Positions 1-7,499 of a stretch of DNA of 64,000 nucleotides are shown piece after piece. The number at the start of each line of letters is the position of its first letter. Position 1 is the stretch's first letter. This DNA comes from Oxalobacter sp. (GTDB lineage: Bacteria > Pseudomonadota > Gammaproteobacteria > Burkholderiales > Burkholderiaceae_D), in contig JAHAYL010000036.1 in assembly GCA_018384065.1 (NCBI GenBank), forward strand, positions 1 through 64,000, given 5' to 3'. The notes beneath the pieces were generated by a model, which made no database searches, was not told the origin of the DNA, and saw nothing but the letters and a program-made list of their open reading frames with translations. The position numbers and the translations under genes are program-made.

Positions 1-224
1 CCGAATTTGTCAACGCCCCAGCCTTCGAGAGGAACCAGCCAGGTTTCGAAAATCAGGAAAATCGTAAAAGACAACTGAATTGCAGCACGAGCCCAATGGT
101 ATTTATCTTCGATTGGGGCAACGAACAGGGTCCAGCCATACTGACAGTTTGCCACGGTAGCCATACAGGTGATACCGAGGAAAAGCTGTATTACCCGGTT
201 AGGGTACTTTTCTTCTGTAGCCAT
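1..224 (-). CDS. OxlT-like MFS transporter, N-terminal part (runs off window)
   Basis: Only the first 74 codons lie in the window; the rest continues beyond position 1. The protein starts MATEEKYPNR and has a first membrane segment around residues 10-25 containing CQYGWTLFVAP. This matches the GVQYSWTLYANP-type first helix of the oxalate/formate antiporter family (OxlT, major facilitator superfamily). A second helix follows at about residues 45-62 and a conserved VDKFG at the end. OxlT itself exchanges oxalate for formate in Oxalobacter; this copy is a homologue whose substrate cannot be read from so short a piece. The start at 224 is supported by AAGGAGAG ending about seven bases upstream. 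That ribosome binding site is the predicted target of the divergent small RNA at 430-502. Confidence 0.8.
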   Translation of the reverse strand, partial: MATEEKYPNRVIQLFLGITCMATVANCQYGWTLFVAPIEDKYHWARAAIQLSFTIFLIFETWLVPLEGWGVDKF

Positions 225-307
225 AGATCTACTCTCCTTAAGAACTATTCTCACGAAGAAATTTCTGTCTGTTGCTTTATTTAGCCATTCAACAACACAC
301 AGCCCCT

Positions 308-347
308 CTTTGCAGATGCAAAGATCATTGATATGTGAAGCAAATGC
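308..347 (+). promoter_or_regulatory. Paired GCARATGC elements, candidate enhancer-binding sites for sigma-54 activator
   Basis: A perfect palindrome with 7-base arms (CTTTGCA, GA, TGCAAAG) covers 308-323. A second, less symmetric copy (AGCAAATGCT) covers 339-348. Both share GCARATGC in the same orientation, starting at 312 and 340, so they are 28 bp apart. They lie 60-95 bp upstream of the sigma-54 promoter, the usual position of enhancer sites for bacterial enhancer-binding proteins. The cognate activator is not encoded in this window. Confidence 0.5.
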
Positions 348-403
348 TGTGCCAGTTCAGGTTTTTTCTTATAAACCCTTCAATAAAACAGAAAATGAAT
401 TTG

Positions 404-419
404 TGGCACGGAAAATGCT
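404..419 (+). promoter_or_regulatory. Sigma-54 (RpoN) promoter, -24/-12 type
   Basis: The sequence TGGCACG, then GAAA, then ATGCT matches the consensus TGGCACG-N4-TTGCW at all but the first base of the -12 block, with correct GG-to-GC spacing. Transcription would begin near 430 on the plus strand. No protein gene follows; an intrinsic terminator lies 35 bases downstream, so the product is a short RNA. Confidence 0.75.
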
Positions 420-429
420 ACTCACAGAA

Positions 430-502
430 GCGGACTGAAATATCAGATCTATTCTCTTATTTGAGGAAGACTCCTGTAGTCAGGAGCCTTCCTTTTTTTT
501 TT
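430..502 (+). ncRNA. Candidate sigma-54-dependent small RNA, antisense to the neighbour's ribosome binding site
   Basis: The predicted RNA of about 73 nt runs from the sigma-54 start site to the T-run of a strong terminator. It has a short 5' hairpin (CTGA/TCAG at 435-446), a pyrimidine-rich middle (445-460) and the terminator stem. Bases 445-458 can pair without interruption (12 Watson-Crick and 2 G-U pairs) with the OxlT-like mRNA from just upstream of its AUG through the AAGGAGAG Shine-Dalgarno (antisense to plus-strand 225-238). This is the layout of a Hfq-type small RNA that blocks ribosome loading. No protein-coding reading is needed to explain the conserved-looking elements. Existence and targets are inferred. 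Confidence 0.6.
465..502 (+). terminator. Intrinsic terminator of the small RNA
   Basis: The stem pairs GGAAG (465-469) with CTTCC (488-492) and CTCCTG (471-476) with CAGGAG (481-486), with one A/C mismatch and a TAGT loop. It is followed by ten T residues at 493-502. This is a textbook Rho-independent terminator on the plus strand. Confidence 0.9.
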
Positions 503-793
503 CGTTTTTCCGGCCAGGCAATATCGATTTTGCTGTCAAACAGCCTTCCCGTTTTTTCTTTGAAAACAGATAATTCAAAAAAGAATCTCGAACCTTTCTA
601 GGAAGATGTCCATTGCCATTCCTGTGCCAGATAAGGCATCTGGGAGAAAAAAGACAGTGTCTGACATGGCAGTCAGTCCATATGTGTGGATGCTTCAGTA
701 TAAGCCTGGCTGCATTCTTCAAAAGACAGGAACAGGAATCCAGCACGTTCCCCAGAGTATCAGCCAGGAGTCAATGTTGTGTCAATTTAGCGT

Positions 794-831
794 CAAACAA
801 GTGTCAATGACACGTCATTGACACTTGTTTG
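794..831. repeat. Perfect 18-base inverted repeat
   Basis: The arms at 794-811 and 814-831 are exact reverse complements separated by two bases. The left arm begins CAAACAAGTG and ends TCAATGAC. It lies 23 bases beyond the porin stop codon, but on the porin strand it is not followed by a T-run, so it is not a standard intrinsic terminator. It may protect the 3' end of the porin mRNA, terminate without a U-tract, or bind a dimeric protein. Confidence 0.8.
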
Positions 832-853
832 GGTGAAATTAGAAGAACTTATA

Positions 854-1933
854 TCAGAACTTATGGGTGATGCCGAATTGGACACCTGTCATAGAATCCT
901 GTTCTGTACCATTACTGTTGTACAGTCTGCCGACAGCATCGTTGGAATTGTCAACATAGACGATATGGCCGTAAAGGGATGTACGCTTTGAGAAGGAATA
1001 GACATATCCCAAGGCATATTTGTTGGAATGGCCGTCATAGTCACCGTTGCTTTCTGCGCGCTGCCAATTGTAAGAGAATTTGAAGGCGTGGGGTCCCGTT
1101 GCATAGTTGATAGCGGCGATGGCGTTTTTCTGCTTCAGCGCATTGTCATCATCAATCAGGACATCTACGGCAGCGCGTTTAACAGTTACCGCATGGTAAC
1201 CGGCAGAGAAAGTCAGGCCGTTATAGGTATATGCCGCACCGGCATCCCAGCTCCAGGATTTATCGGAATCCGGCAGGCGTTCATAGTCTGCGAGAAGCAG
1301 CAGACCGCCGTTTTCATAGACGAGACCTGCCGCAAAACCGTCATTGCCATAAGAATGGTAATTGATGGCGTTTTCTTCGGTGTTGCGTTTATGGCTTTCT
1401 TTGCCCAGGGAATAACTGCCGGAAAAACTGAAGCCCTGCCATTGCGGACTGTCATAGCGGACAGAATTGGCAATCTGGCCAGAATAGGTGATGTCAAAAG
1501 CACCGCCGGAAGCCGCGATGCCGTCATAGCCGAAAGGGTCGACCTTGCTGTAGTTGCTGACGGTAATGCTACTGGTCCTGCCGAACAGCACAGACCCCAT
1601 GTCACTGTCCCGGAAGCCGACATTGGCGGCTCCCTGCCAGTCAACGCCCGGTGTGCCATGCAGTTTGTCGACAGCATTGTTGCCCGAACAGCGGGTGCCG
1701 TCGTTCGGGTTCAGGCGGTTTTCAAGATTGAAGACAGCCTTGACACCATTGCCAAGGTCTTCACTGCCTTTGAACCGGATCAGGTTATCGTGGTTCCGCC
1801 ACATACGGGCATCAGAACCGTTTTCCTTGATGAAGCCATTGTCAAGCTGACCGGTGATGGTCACATTGGACTGTGCCAGTGCGGTGCCTGCGGAAAGCCC
1901 GGCAATCAAAACTGCAAGAGAAAGTTTCTTCAT
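854..1933 (-). CDS. Outer-membrane trimeric porin (Burkholderiales gram-negative porin family)
   Basis: The 359-residue protein starts with a clear signal peptide (MKKLSLAVLIAGLSAGTALA, cleavage before QSNVT). It continues with VTITGQLDNG, the first strand of the general diffusion porins of Burkholderiales. Alternating aromatic and polar strands follow, and the chain ends ...GVQFGITHKF, with the terminal phenylalanine needed for beta-barrel assembly. It should form a 16-stranded barrel for passive uptake of small solutes. The reading frame is open further upstream. Starts at 1963 or 1972 would lengthen the N-terminus; an AAGGGG motif sits about 10 bases before the ATG at 1963. I chose 1933 because it gives a compact signal peptide. 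It is monocistronic. Confidence 0.85.
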   Translation of the reverse strand: MKKLSLAVLIAGLSAGTALAQSNVTITGQLDNGFIKENGSDARMWRNHDNLIRFKGSEDLGNGVKAVFNLENRLNPNDGTRCSGNNAVDKLHGTPGVDWQGAANVGFRDSDMGSVLFGRTSSITVSNYSKVDPFGYDGIAASGGAFDITYSGQIANSVRYDSPQWQGFSFSGSYSLGKESHKRNTEENAINYHSYGNDGFAAGLVYENGGLLLLADYERLPDSDKSWSWDAGAAYTYNGLTFSAGYHAVTVKRAAVDVLIDDDNALKQKNAIAAINYATGPHAFKFSYNWQRAESNGDYDGHSNKYALGYVYSFSKRTSLYGHIVYVDNSNDAVGRLYNSNGTEQDSMTGVQFGITHKF

Positions 1934-2323
1934 AAGCTTATTTTTAAAGTGTAAAAACGGCATCAGATCCATTACCCCTTCTTGCCAGATGGGTGGTGTC
2001 CAGCAAAAAAACAACGCTTCAGACCTGCCCTTTGGCTTGCATGGTATCTAGTGAAGGACATCAGGCTGTCGAAAAAGCCTGTCCATGAAAAAACCATTAC
2101 GGTTCGTGTCTTTAAGTTGGATTTCAATATCCACTTTCAATTGACTGTTTTTAAATAGAAAATAAGAAACCAAAAAACAGTCTCTGCCAATCGGTGGATT
2201 TTTCAGTCCATTGGAACCCATGGAAAAACGGTAGGCATTTTAGTGAAAAAAGGAGTGTCTGGAAAGGGGCATCCTGTAGGACCTGGTCCAGGAATCCTGA
2301 TGGTCCCGCAGGATGGCAGCAGG
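1934..2323. other. 390-base intergenic region upstream of porin
   Basis: It lies between the porin start and the stop of the copper ATPase gene, both on the minus strand, so it should hold the porin promoter and the end of the copper transcript. It is AT-rich around 2090-2190. I see no clear -35/-10 pair, no intrinsic terminator with a T-run and no coding sequence. Confidence 0.5.
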
Positions 2324-2533
2324 TCAAGCGATGCCCTTGACCTCGAAACCCGCATCGGTGACGGCGGCTGTCAACGTCTCATTGGTGACAGTATCCACTG
2401 TCTCGATGACCGCGTTCCTGTTTTCAAGGCTGACCTCGACCCTGCTGACACCTGGGATGGCGGAGAGTGCCTTTTCAACAGCGGCACGGCAGTGGTTGCA
2501 GTTCATGCCTTCAATCTGGATGTTTTTCTGCAT
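2324..2533 (-). CDS. Possible internal translation of a free CopZ-like copper chaperone
   Basis: Within the copA frame, an ATG at 2533 is preceded by GAAAGGA at eight bases' spacing. It would give a separate 69-residue protein, [15 protein letters not shown]..., which is the size of CopZ. There is no stop codon between copA and this region, so the domain is also made as the tail of CopA. The strong internal ribosome binding site suggests that copA and copZ were once adjacent genes that lost the intervening stop, or that both products are made. In E. coli a free chaperone is also made from copA, there by frameshifting from the N-terminal end. Confidence 0.45.
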   Translation of the reverse strand: MQKNIQIEGMNCNHCRAAVEKALSAIPGVSRVEVSLENRNAVIETVDTVTNETLTAAVTDAGFEVKGIA

Positions 2534-4900
2534 CGTCTTTTTCCTTTCGATGGTTTTGATGGATAGTGTAGAGGTTTTTCCTGTAGCGTCCCTGCGATGG
2601 TCTTTGGCAGGCGGCAAGGGAACAGCAGGATTGAAAAAACGGAGTCTCAGCGCATTCAGGACAACAGAAACTGAACTGAAGCTCATGGCTGCTGCTGCAA
2701 TCATGGGATTCAAGGTCATCCCGTTGACCAGGTACAGTGCACCTGCAGCAACCGGAATACCGATGATGTTGTAGAAAAAAGCCCAGAAGAGGTTCTGCCT
2801 GATAGTCCGCATTACGGCCCTGCTCAGATGGATGGCTGAGACAGCATCCATCAGGCTGCCTTTCATCAGGACGATATCCGCTGACTCGATTGCAATATCT
2901 GTCCCTGCGCCGATGGCAATCCCGACATCGGCACGGGCAAGGGCAGGGGCATCGTTCACACCGTCACCGACCATCACCGTGCGGTGTCCTTCTTCCATCA
3001 GCCGCCGGATTTCCTTTTCCTTATCCTGTGGCAGTACATCGGCCCGGACTGACTGGACACCGGTCTGATGCTGGACTGCCTTGGCAGTCTTGAGGGTGTC
3101 TCCGGTCAGCATGATGACATGGATGCCCATGGACTGCATCGCATGGACCGCATCGGGTGTTGACGGCTTGATCTTGTCTGCAACAGCCAGGATGCCGGTC
3201 AGGTTACTGCCGGATACAAAGAAAAGGACTGTCTTGCCTTCATCTGAGAGGTGGCCTGCAGTCTGTTGGATTTCATCAGAGCTGCTGATGCCAAGATGTG
3301 CCAAAAGACGGCTGTTCCCGATGGCACAGGGCTGTCCCTCGACAAGACCAGTGATTCCCTTGCCAGGGAACTGGCTGAAACGGGAAACAGGTTCAAGGCT
3401 GGCATCCTGTTCCCGGGCGGCTTCGACAACCGCCTTGCCGAGCGGATGTTCAGAACAGTTTTCCAGGGAGGCTGCCTGTTTCAGCAGCAGATGCCGGTCA
3501 TATCCTTCGACTGTGATGATATCTGTCAGGACGGGTTTTCCCTGAGTCATGGTGCCGGTTTTGTCCAAGATGACAGTGTCGGCGCTGCCCAGCAGTTCAA
3601 TGGCGCTGGCGGATTTGAACAGGATGCCTTCCGCTGCGCCACGGCCAGTCCCCACCATGATGGCAGTCGGTGTGGCGAGTCCCAACGAACAGGGGCAGGA
3701 AATCACCAGGACAGAGATGGCGGTGGAGAGGGCAAACGCAACCGGATACCCGAGCATCAGCCAGGTACCCGCTGCTATCAGGGATATGATGATGACAGCC
3801 GGTACGAAAAAACCGCTGACGCGGTCAGCAAGCTGGGAAACCGGCGCTTTGGAAGAAGTCGCTTCATCGACAAGACGGATAATCTGCGCAAGGGTGGTGT
3901 CTTCACCGACATGGACCGCGCGCATCTGGAAATGGCCGGAGAGGTTGATGCAGGCACCGGAAACACCATCCCCAGGCAGCTTTTCAACGGGGATGCTTTC
4001 ACCCGTCAAGGCTGACGTGTCAACCGAGCCCCAGCCATCCACAATTACGCCATCGACAGGAATGCTTTCTCCGGTACGGACAACCAGGATATCCCCTGGC
4101 TTGACCTGTTCGACAGGAACAGCAGTCTCAACACCGTTCTCCAGCCTGACGGCTGTTTTCGGGGCAAGGTCCAGCAGCCGGGAAACCGCTTCAGATGTCC
4201 TGCCTTTTGCGCGTGCCTCAAGGTACCGTCCCAGCGTAATCAGGGTCAGGATCATGGCGGCAGATTCGAGGTACATATGTGATGCGGCATCCTGTGCGGC
4301 TGTCATATTCCCCAGCCCAAGTGCATGGGCGATTTGGTAAAGCGAGCAGATTCCAGAGACAAAAGCTGCGCCTGACCCGATTGCAATCAGCGCATCCATA
4401 TTCGGGGAAAGGGCAACCAAAGTTTTGAATCCGTTGGTGAAAAACCTGAAATTGATGAAAATGACAGGTACCGTCAACAGGAACTGCGTGAGGGCGGTGA
4501 CCATCACATTCTGTGGATCTGTCAGAAAGCCAGGCAAAGGCAGTCCTATCATATGCCCCATGCCAAGGTAGGACAGGGGCACCAGGAACAGTACCGAGAA
4601 AAGCAGCCTGAGGCGGATCTGCTTGATTTCAGTCTCAGCGGCTGATGGCTGCTGGGATGTTTCTGGGGTTACCTGCTGGAATGGGGCGGTTTTTAATGAA
4701 GCGCCATAGCCTGCCTTGGTGACGGCATCCACAATGGTCGGGATATCTGTTTTCTGTTCATCGAAAGTGACTGTCATGCTGTTTTTCAGCAGATTGACAC
4801 TGACATCACCAATCCCGTCAAGGACGGAAACAGCCTTGTCCACACGGCTGGAGCAGGCAGCGCAGGACATACCGGTGATGTCAAACAGTTCTTTCCTCAT
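2324..4900 (-). CDS. copA: Copper-exporting P1B-type ATPase with a fused C-terminal CopZ-like domain
   Basis: The 858-residue protein pumps Cu(I) out of the cytoplasm using ATP. It has an N-terminal heavy-metal domain (GMSCAAC, residues 10-16), eight membrane helices with the CPC copper site ([14 protein letters not shown]), the phosphorylation motif DKTGT, the HP motif SEHPLGKA and the hinge GDGVNDAP. After the last helices it continues through a roughly 35-residue linker into a second heavy-metal domain (IEGMNCNHC). That domain has the size and fold of the free chaperone CopZ. The frame stays open upstream to about 5158, but the start at 4900 places [10 protein letters not shown] directly before the metal-binding domain, as in the family. 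The ribosome binding site is weak. The gene is divergent from an HxlR regulator, with a shared operator-like region. Confidence 0.92.
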   Translation of the reverse strand: MRKELFDITGMSCAACSSRVDKAVSVLDGIGDVSVNLLKNSMTVTFDEQKTDIPTIVDAVTKAGYGASLKTAPFQQVTPETSQQPSAAETEIKQIRLRLLFSVLFLVPLSYLGMGHMIGLPLPGFLTDPQNVMVTALTQFLLTVPVIFINFRFFTNGFKTLVALSPNMDALIAIGSGAAFVSGICSLYQIAHALGLGNMTAAQDAASHMYLESAAMILTLITLGRYLEARAKGRTSEAVSRLLDLAPKTAVRLENGVETAVPVEQVKPGDILVVRTGESIPVDGVIVDGWGSVDTSALTGESIPVEKLPGDGVSGACINLSGHFQMRAVHVGEDTTLAQIIRLVDEATSSKAPVSQLADRVSGFFVPAVIIISLIAAGTWLMLGYPVAFALSTAISVLVISCPCSLGLATPTAIMVGTGRGAAEGILFKSASAIELLGSADTVILDKTGTMTQGKPVLTDIITVEGYDRHLLLKQAASLENCSEHPLGKAVVEAAREQDASLEPVSRFSQFPGKGITGLVEGQPCAIGNSRLLAHLGISSSDEIQQTAGHLSDEGKTVLFFVSGSNLTGILAVADKIKPSTPDAVHAMQSMGIHVIMLTGDTLKTAKAVQHQTGVQSVRADVLPQDKEKEIRRLMEEGHRTVMVGDGVNDAPALARADVGIAIGAGTDIAIESADIVLMKGSLMDAVSAIHLSRAVMRTIRQNLFWAFFYNIIGIPVAAGALYLVNGMTLNPMIAAAAMSFSSVSVVLNALRLRFFNPAVPLPPAKDHRRDATGKTSTLSIKTIERKKTMQKNIQIEGMNCNHCRAAVEKALSAIPGVSRVEVSLENRNAVIETVDTVTNETLTAAVTDAGFEVKGIA

Positions 4901-4992
4901 GGTTGCCAGTGTATTGATAAGAAGGACAGCTTTTCCTGCCAGCCATTCTATCTGACAATATATTTTCCGCAAGAATGTACTGTTTTGATATA

Positions 4993-5017
4993 TAGTATCT
5001 AAAAAGATAGTATCTTT
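4993..5017. promoter_or_regulatory. Operator-like repeats in the copA / HxlR divergent promoter
   Basis: TAGTATCT occurs twice in direct orientation (4993-5000 and 5009-5016). The second copy is part of a perfect palindrome, AAAGATA G TATCTTT (5003-5017). The region lies 17-41 bases before the HxlR start codon and about 95-120 bases before the copA start. HxlR-type dimers bind short symmetric AT-rich sites, so this is the likely site of autoregulation and copA control. Confidence 0.55.
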
Positions 5018-5033
5018 CCCTGAAGGCATCAAG

Positions 5034-5468
5034 ATGACCGTTACCCGAAAAGGCACAGCTGCCATACCGCAGTCCCCGGTATTCTGTCCGGTGGAAACCA
5101 CCATCAACCTGATCGGTGGCAAATACAAGCCCCTGATCCTCTGGAAACTGGCTGGCAAGACACTCCGTTTTTCCCAGCTTCAGAAAGAAGTCAGCACGGC
5201 GACTCCCAAGATGCTGACCCAGCAGCTCCGTGAACTGGAGCATGCGGGGCTTGTCAACCGCAAGGTTTTTCCGGTTGTGCCGCCCAAAGTCGAATACTCC
5301 CTGACAGCATTGGGCAGGAGCATCCATCCTGTACTTGAGGCGATGTACCGGTGGGGCACTGGTTATCTTGAGGGCAATGGGCATACCGTCAACTGCAATA
5401 TGCATCCTCCCGCATCTGGTATGGGAGACAGCTGTTGCTGCTGTCAGGGGCAGTCTGCAAGGGAATGA
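5034..5468 (+). CDS. HxlR-family transcriptional regulator with cysteine-rich C-terminal tail
   Basis: The 144-residue protein carries the HxlR winged-helix core: [22 protein letters not shown] (split here as [20 protein letters not shown]), then [10 protein letters not shown], the recognition helix [15 protein letters not shown], and a VEYSLTALG wing. The first cysteine (C18) is the family's conserved redox cysteine. Unusual is a tail with C121 and four consecutive cysteines, C134-C137, plus nearby His and Met, which looks like a soft-metal ligand cluster. Since it is divergent from copA, it probably controls copper export in response to Cu(I) or thiol oxidation. That link is inferred. GAAGG lies eight bases before the start codon. 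Confidence 0.85.
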   Translation: MTVTRKGTAAIPQSPVFCPVETTINLIGGKYKPLILWKLAGKTLRFSQLQKEVSTATPKMLTQQLRELEHAGLVNRKVFPVVPPKVEYSLTALGRSIHPVLEAMYRWGTGYLEGNGHTVNCNMHPPASGMGDSCCCCQGQSARE

Positions 5469-5492
5469 CCGCTGCAGGAAAGGAATGCTGAT

Positions 5493-7499
5493 ATGACAGG
5501 GCAGGAAAAAGAAATCCGCATGGTCTATGCAGACGATATCCAGCGTTATGACGATGAGCTTGACCGGCTAATGGGGGAGAGAGGCCCCTTTGCGGAGACT
5601 GTTGACGGGTACACCCTGCGTCCGATGCAGGTGGAAATGGCGAAATCCGTCACCCGTGCCATCACAGGGCGCGAGACATTCCTCGCAGAAGCCGGGACAG
5701 GGACCGGCAAGACTTATGCGTACCTGATCCCTGCCTTGCTGTGGGGCGGGAAAGTCATCATCTCCACCGGCACCAAGAACCTTCAGGACCAGCTCTATTT
5801 CAAGGACATCCAGACCGTCAGGAAAACGCTCAATGTCCCGGTGACTACGGCACTCCTGAAAGGGCGGAGCAACTATCTCTGCCGTTACAGGCTTGAGAAA
5901 ACCAATGCCGAGGGGCTTCTACAGACACGGCGGGATGTGGCTTTCCTGAAAAAAATCGTCAAGTTCGATAAAGCCACCGCGACCGGTGACCGTTCTGACC
6001 TGCCCACCGTGCCTGAAAACGCATCTGTCTGGGATTATGTAACCTCCACCAAAGAAAACTGCCTGGGTTCAGACTGTCCTTATTTCAAGGAATGCTTTGT
6101 GATGAAAGCCCGTCAGGAGGCGATGAAAGCCGATGTCGTGGTCGTCAACCATCATCTGTTTTTTGCTGACATCGCCTTGAAAGACAATGGGGTCTCAGAA
6201 CTCCTGCCAACGGCAAACACCGTGATTTTCGATGAAGCCCATCAATTGCCTGATGTGGCGACGGTATTCTTCGGACAGTTCATCTCAACCCGGCAGCTGC
6301 AGGAACTTTGCCGCGAAGTCCAGGTCGAAGGGCTTGCCCACGCCCGTGAAGGGGGGGATTGGGTTTCATTGGTTTCAGCAGTTGACCGGTCGGTGAAAGA
6401 ACTGCGTCTGGCATTGCCTGAAAAGTCTGCGCGTATGGCAGTCCATCAGATTCCCGAAAGCCAGGCGTTCCTGAAAGGACTTGAGGCACTGGTCACTGCA
6501 TTGGATGGACTGGCGGATGCGCTGGAATCCCAGGCGGAACGTTCAGAACTTCTGCAGAAACAATTTGAACAGGCTGTTGAAGTCATCGACTTTGCAAAAT
6601 ACTGGCTTTCCCTTGCGAGAGGGGAGTCCAAGACAGAAGATGTCCTGTGGGTTGAGACATTCGGCCAGACTTTCCAGCTGCATCTGACACCCCTGTCTGT
6701 CGCTGATGTTTTCAGTAAGCAGCTGGATGCCAGCCCGTGTGCCTGGATATTCACCTCGGCAACATTGGCAGTCAGGCAGGATTTCTCTTATTTCAGCTCA
6801 AGGATGGGGTTGGAGAAAGCCAGGACTCAGACATGGCCAAGCCCTTTCCCGTACAGCGACAATGCCCTGCTGTATGTCCCTCAGAAAATGCCGATGCCCC
6901 AGTCCCAGGGCTACAGCGATGCGGTCGTGGATGCTGCCTTGCCATTGATAGAATCCTGTGGCGGTGGCGTCTTCATCCTCTGCACGACCCTCCGTGCGGT
7001 CGACCGGATTGCTGAGAGGTTGGGGGAATGGTTGGATGGGAAACAGCTGGAAATCCCCCTGTTTGTCCAAGGGACTGCCAGCCGGCATGAACTCCTGGAG
7101 CAGTTCCGCCGGGCGGGGAACGGCATCCTGATCGGCAGCCAGAGTTTCTGGGAAGGCGTCGATGTCAAGGGCAGGGCGCTCTCTTTGGTCATCGTGGACA
7201 AACTGCCGTTTGCACCGCCAGATGATCCTGTGCTTGCCGCGCGGCTGAAAGTCCTTGAACGGAATGGTGGGAACGGTTTCATGGATTATCAGGTGCCGGA
7301 AACCATCATCAGCCTGAAGCAGGGGGCAGGCAGGCTGATCCGTGATGACAGGGACATCGGTGTCCTGATGATCTGTGATACCCGTCTGGTTGACAGGCCC
7401 TATGGTGGCAGGATCTGGCGGAGCATGCCGCCGTTCGCCAGGACACGGGATGAAGCTGTCGCCTGTGCATTCCTGAAAGAGAAAGTGCCTGTGCTTTAA
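5493..7499 (+). CDS. DinG/YoaA-family ATP-dependent 5'-3' DNA helicase
   Basis: The 668-residue superfamily 2 helicase has Walker A EAGTGTGKT (residues 66-74), DEAH at 247-250 and the C-terminal motifs GSQSFWEGVDVKG and QGAGRLIR. Four cysteines, C130, C190, C195 and C201, are spaced as in the XPD/DinG iron-sulfur domain. Such helicases unwind D-loops, R-loops and damaged replication intermediates. Its length (DinG and YoaA are 640-720 residues) supports an intact protein. The start is supported by AAGGA eight bases upstream. The stop overlaps the stop of the convergent MATE gene by four bases (TTAA), so the two transcripts are complementary at their 3' ends. YoaA is the closer match by size. 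Confidence 0.9.
   Translation: MTGQEKEIRMVYADDIQRYDDELDRLMGERGPFAETVDGYTLRPMQVEMAKSVTRAITGRETFLAEAGTGTGKTYAYLIPALLWGGKVIISTGTKNLQDQLYFKDIQTVRKTLNVPVTTALLKGRSNYLCRYRLEKTNAEGLLQTRRDVAFLKKIVKFDKATATGDRSDLPTVPENASVWDYVTSTKENCLGSDCPYFKECFVMKARQEAMKADVVVVNHHLFFADIALKDNGVSELLPTANTVIFDEAHQLPDVATVFFGQFISTRQLQELCREVQVEGLAHAREGGDWVSLVSAVDRSVKELRLALPEKSARMAVHQIPESQAFLKGLEALVTALDGLADALESQAERSELLQKQFEQAVEVIDFAKYWLSLARGESKTEDVLWVETFGQTFQLHLTPLSVADVFSKQLDASPCAWIFTSATLAVRQDFSYFSSRMGLEKARTQTWPSPFPYSDNALLYVPQKMPMPQSQGYSDAVVDAALPLIESCGGGVFILCTTLRAVDRIAERLGEWLDGKQLEIPLFVQGTASRHELLEQFRRAGNGILIGSQSFWEGVDVKGRALSLVIVDKLPFAPPDDPVLAARLKVLERNGGNGFMDYQVPETIISLKQGAGRLIRDDRDIGVLMICDTRLVDRPYGGRIWRSMPPFARTRDEAVACAFLKEKVPVL

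Larger units (their letters stand above)
225..853. other. 629-base intergenic region between OxlT-like gene and porin
   Basis: No convincing protein gene is seen here. The left part holds the leader of the OxlT-like gene, two upstream activator-like elements (308-347), a sigma-54 promoter (404-419) and a short terminated RNA (430-502), each listed separately. From 503 to 793 I see nothing I can name. A perfect 18-base inverted repeat (794-831) lies just past the stop of the porin gene. Confidence 0.7.

Noticed and set aside
480-746. Minus-strand open frame in the gap before the porin
   Set aside because: Composition and start context do not look like a protein, and it overlaps the small-RNA terminator.
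1028-1954. Long open frame on the plus strand opposite the porin gene
   Set aside because: The porin on the minus strand has a signal peptide, beta-strand pattern and terminal Phe. The opposite frame has no family resemblance and is a by-product of codon use.
4901-5158. Upstream extension of the copper ATPase frame
   Set aside because: It lies over the HxlR gene and its promoter and has no match to P-type ATPases. The conserved metal-binding domain starts directly after the ATG at 4900.
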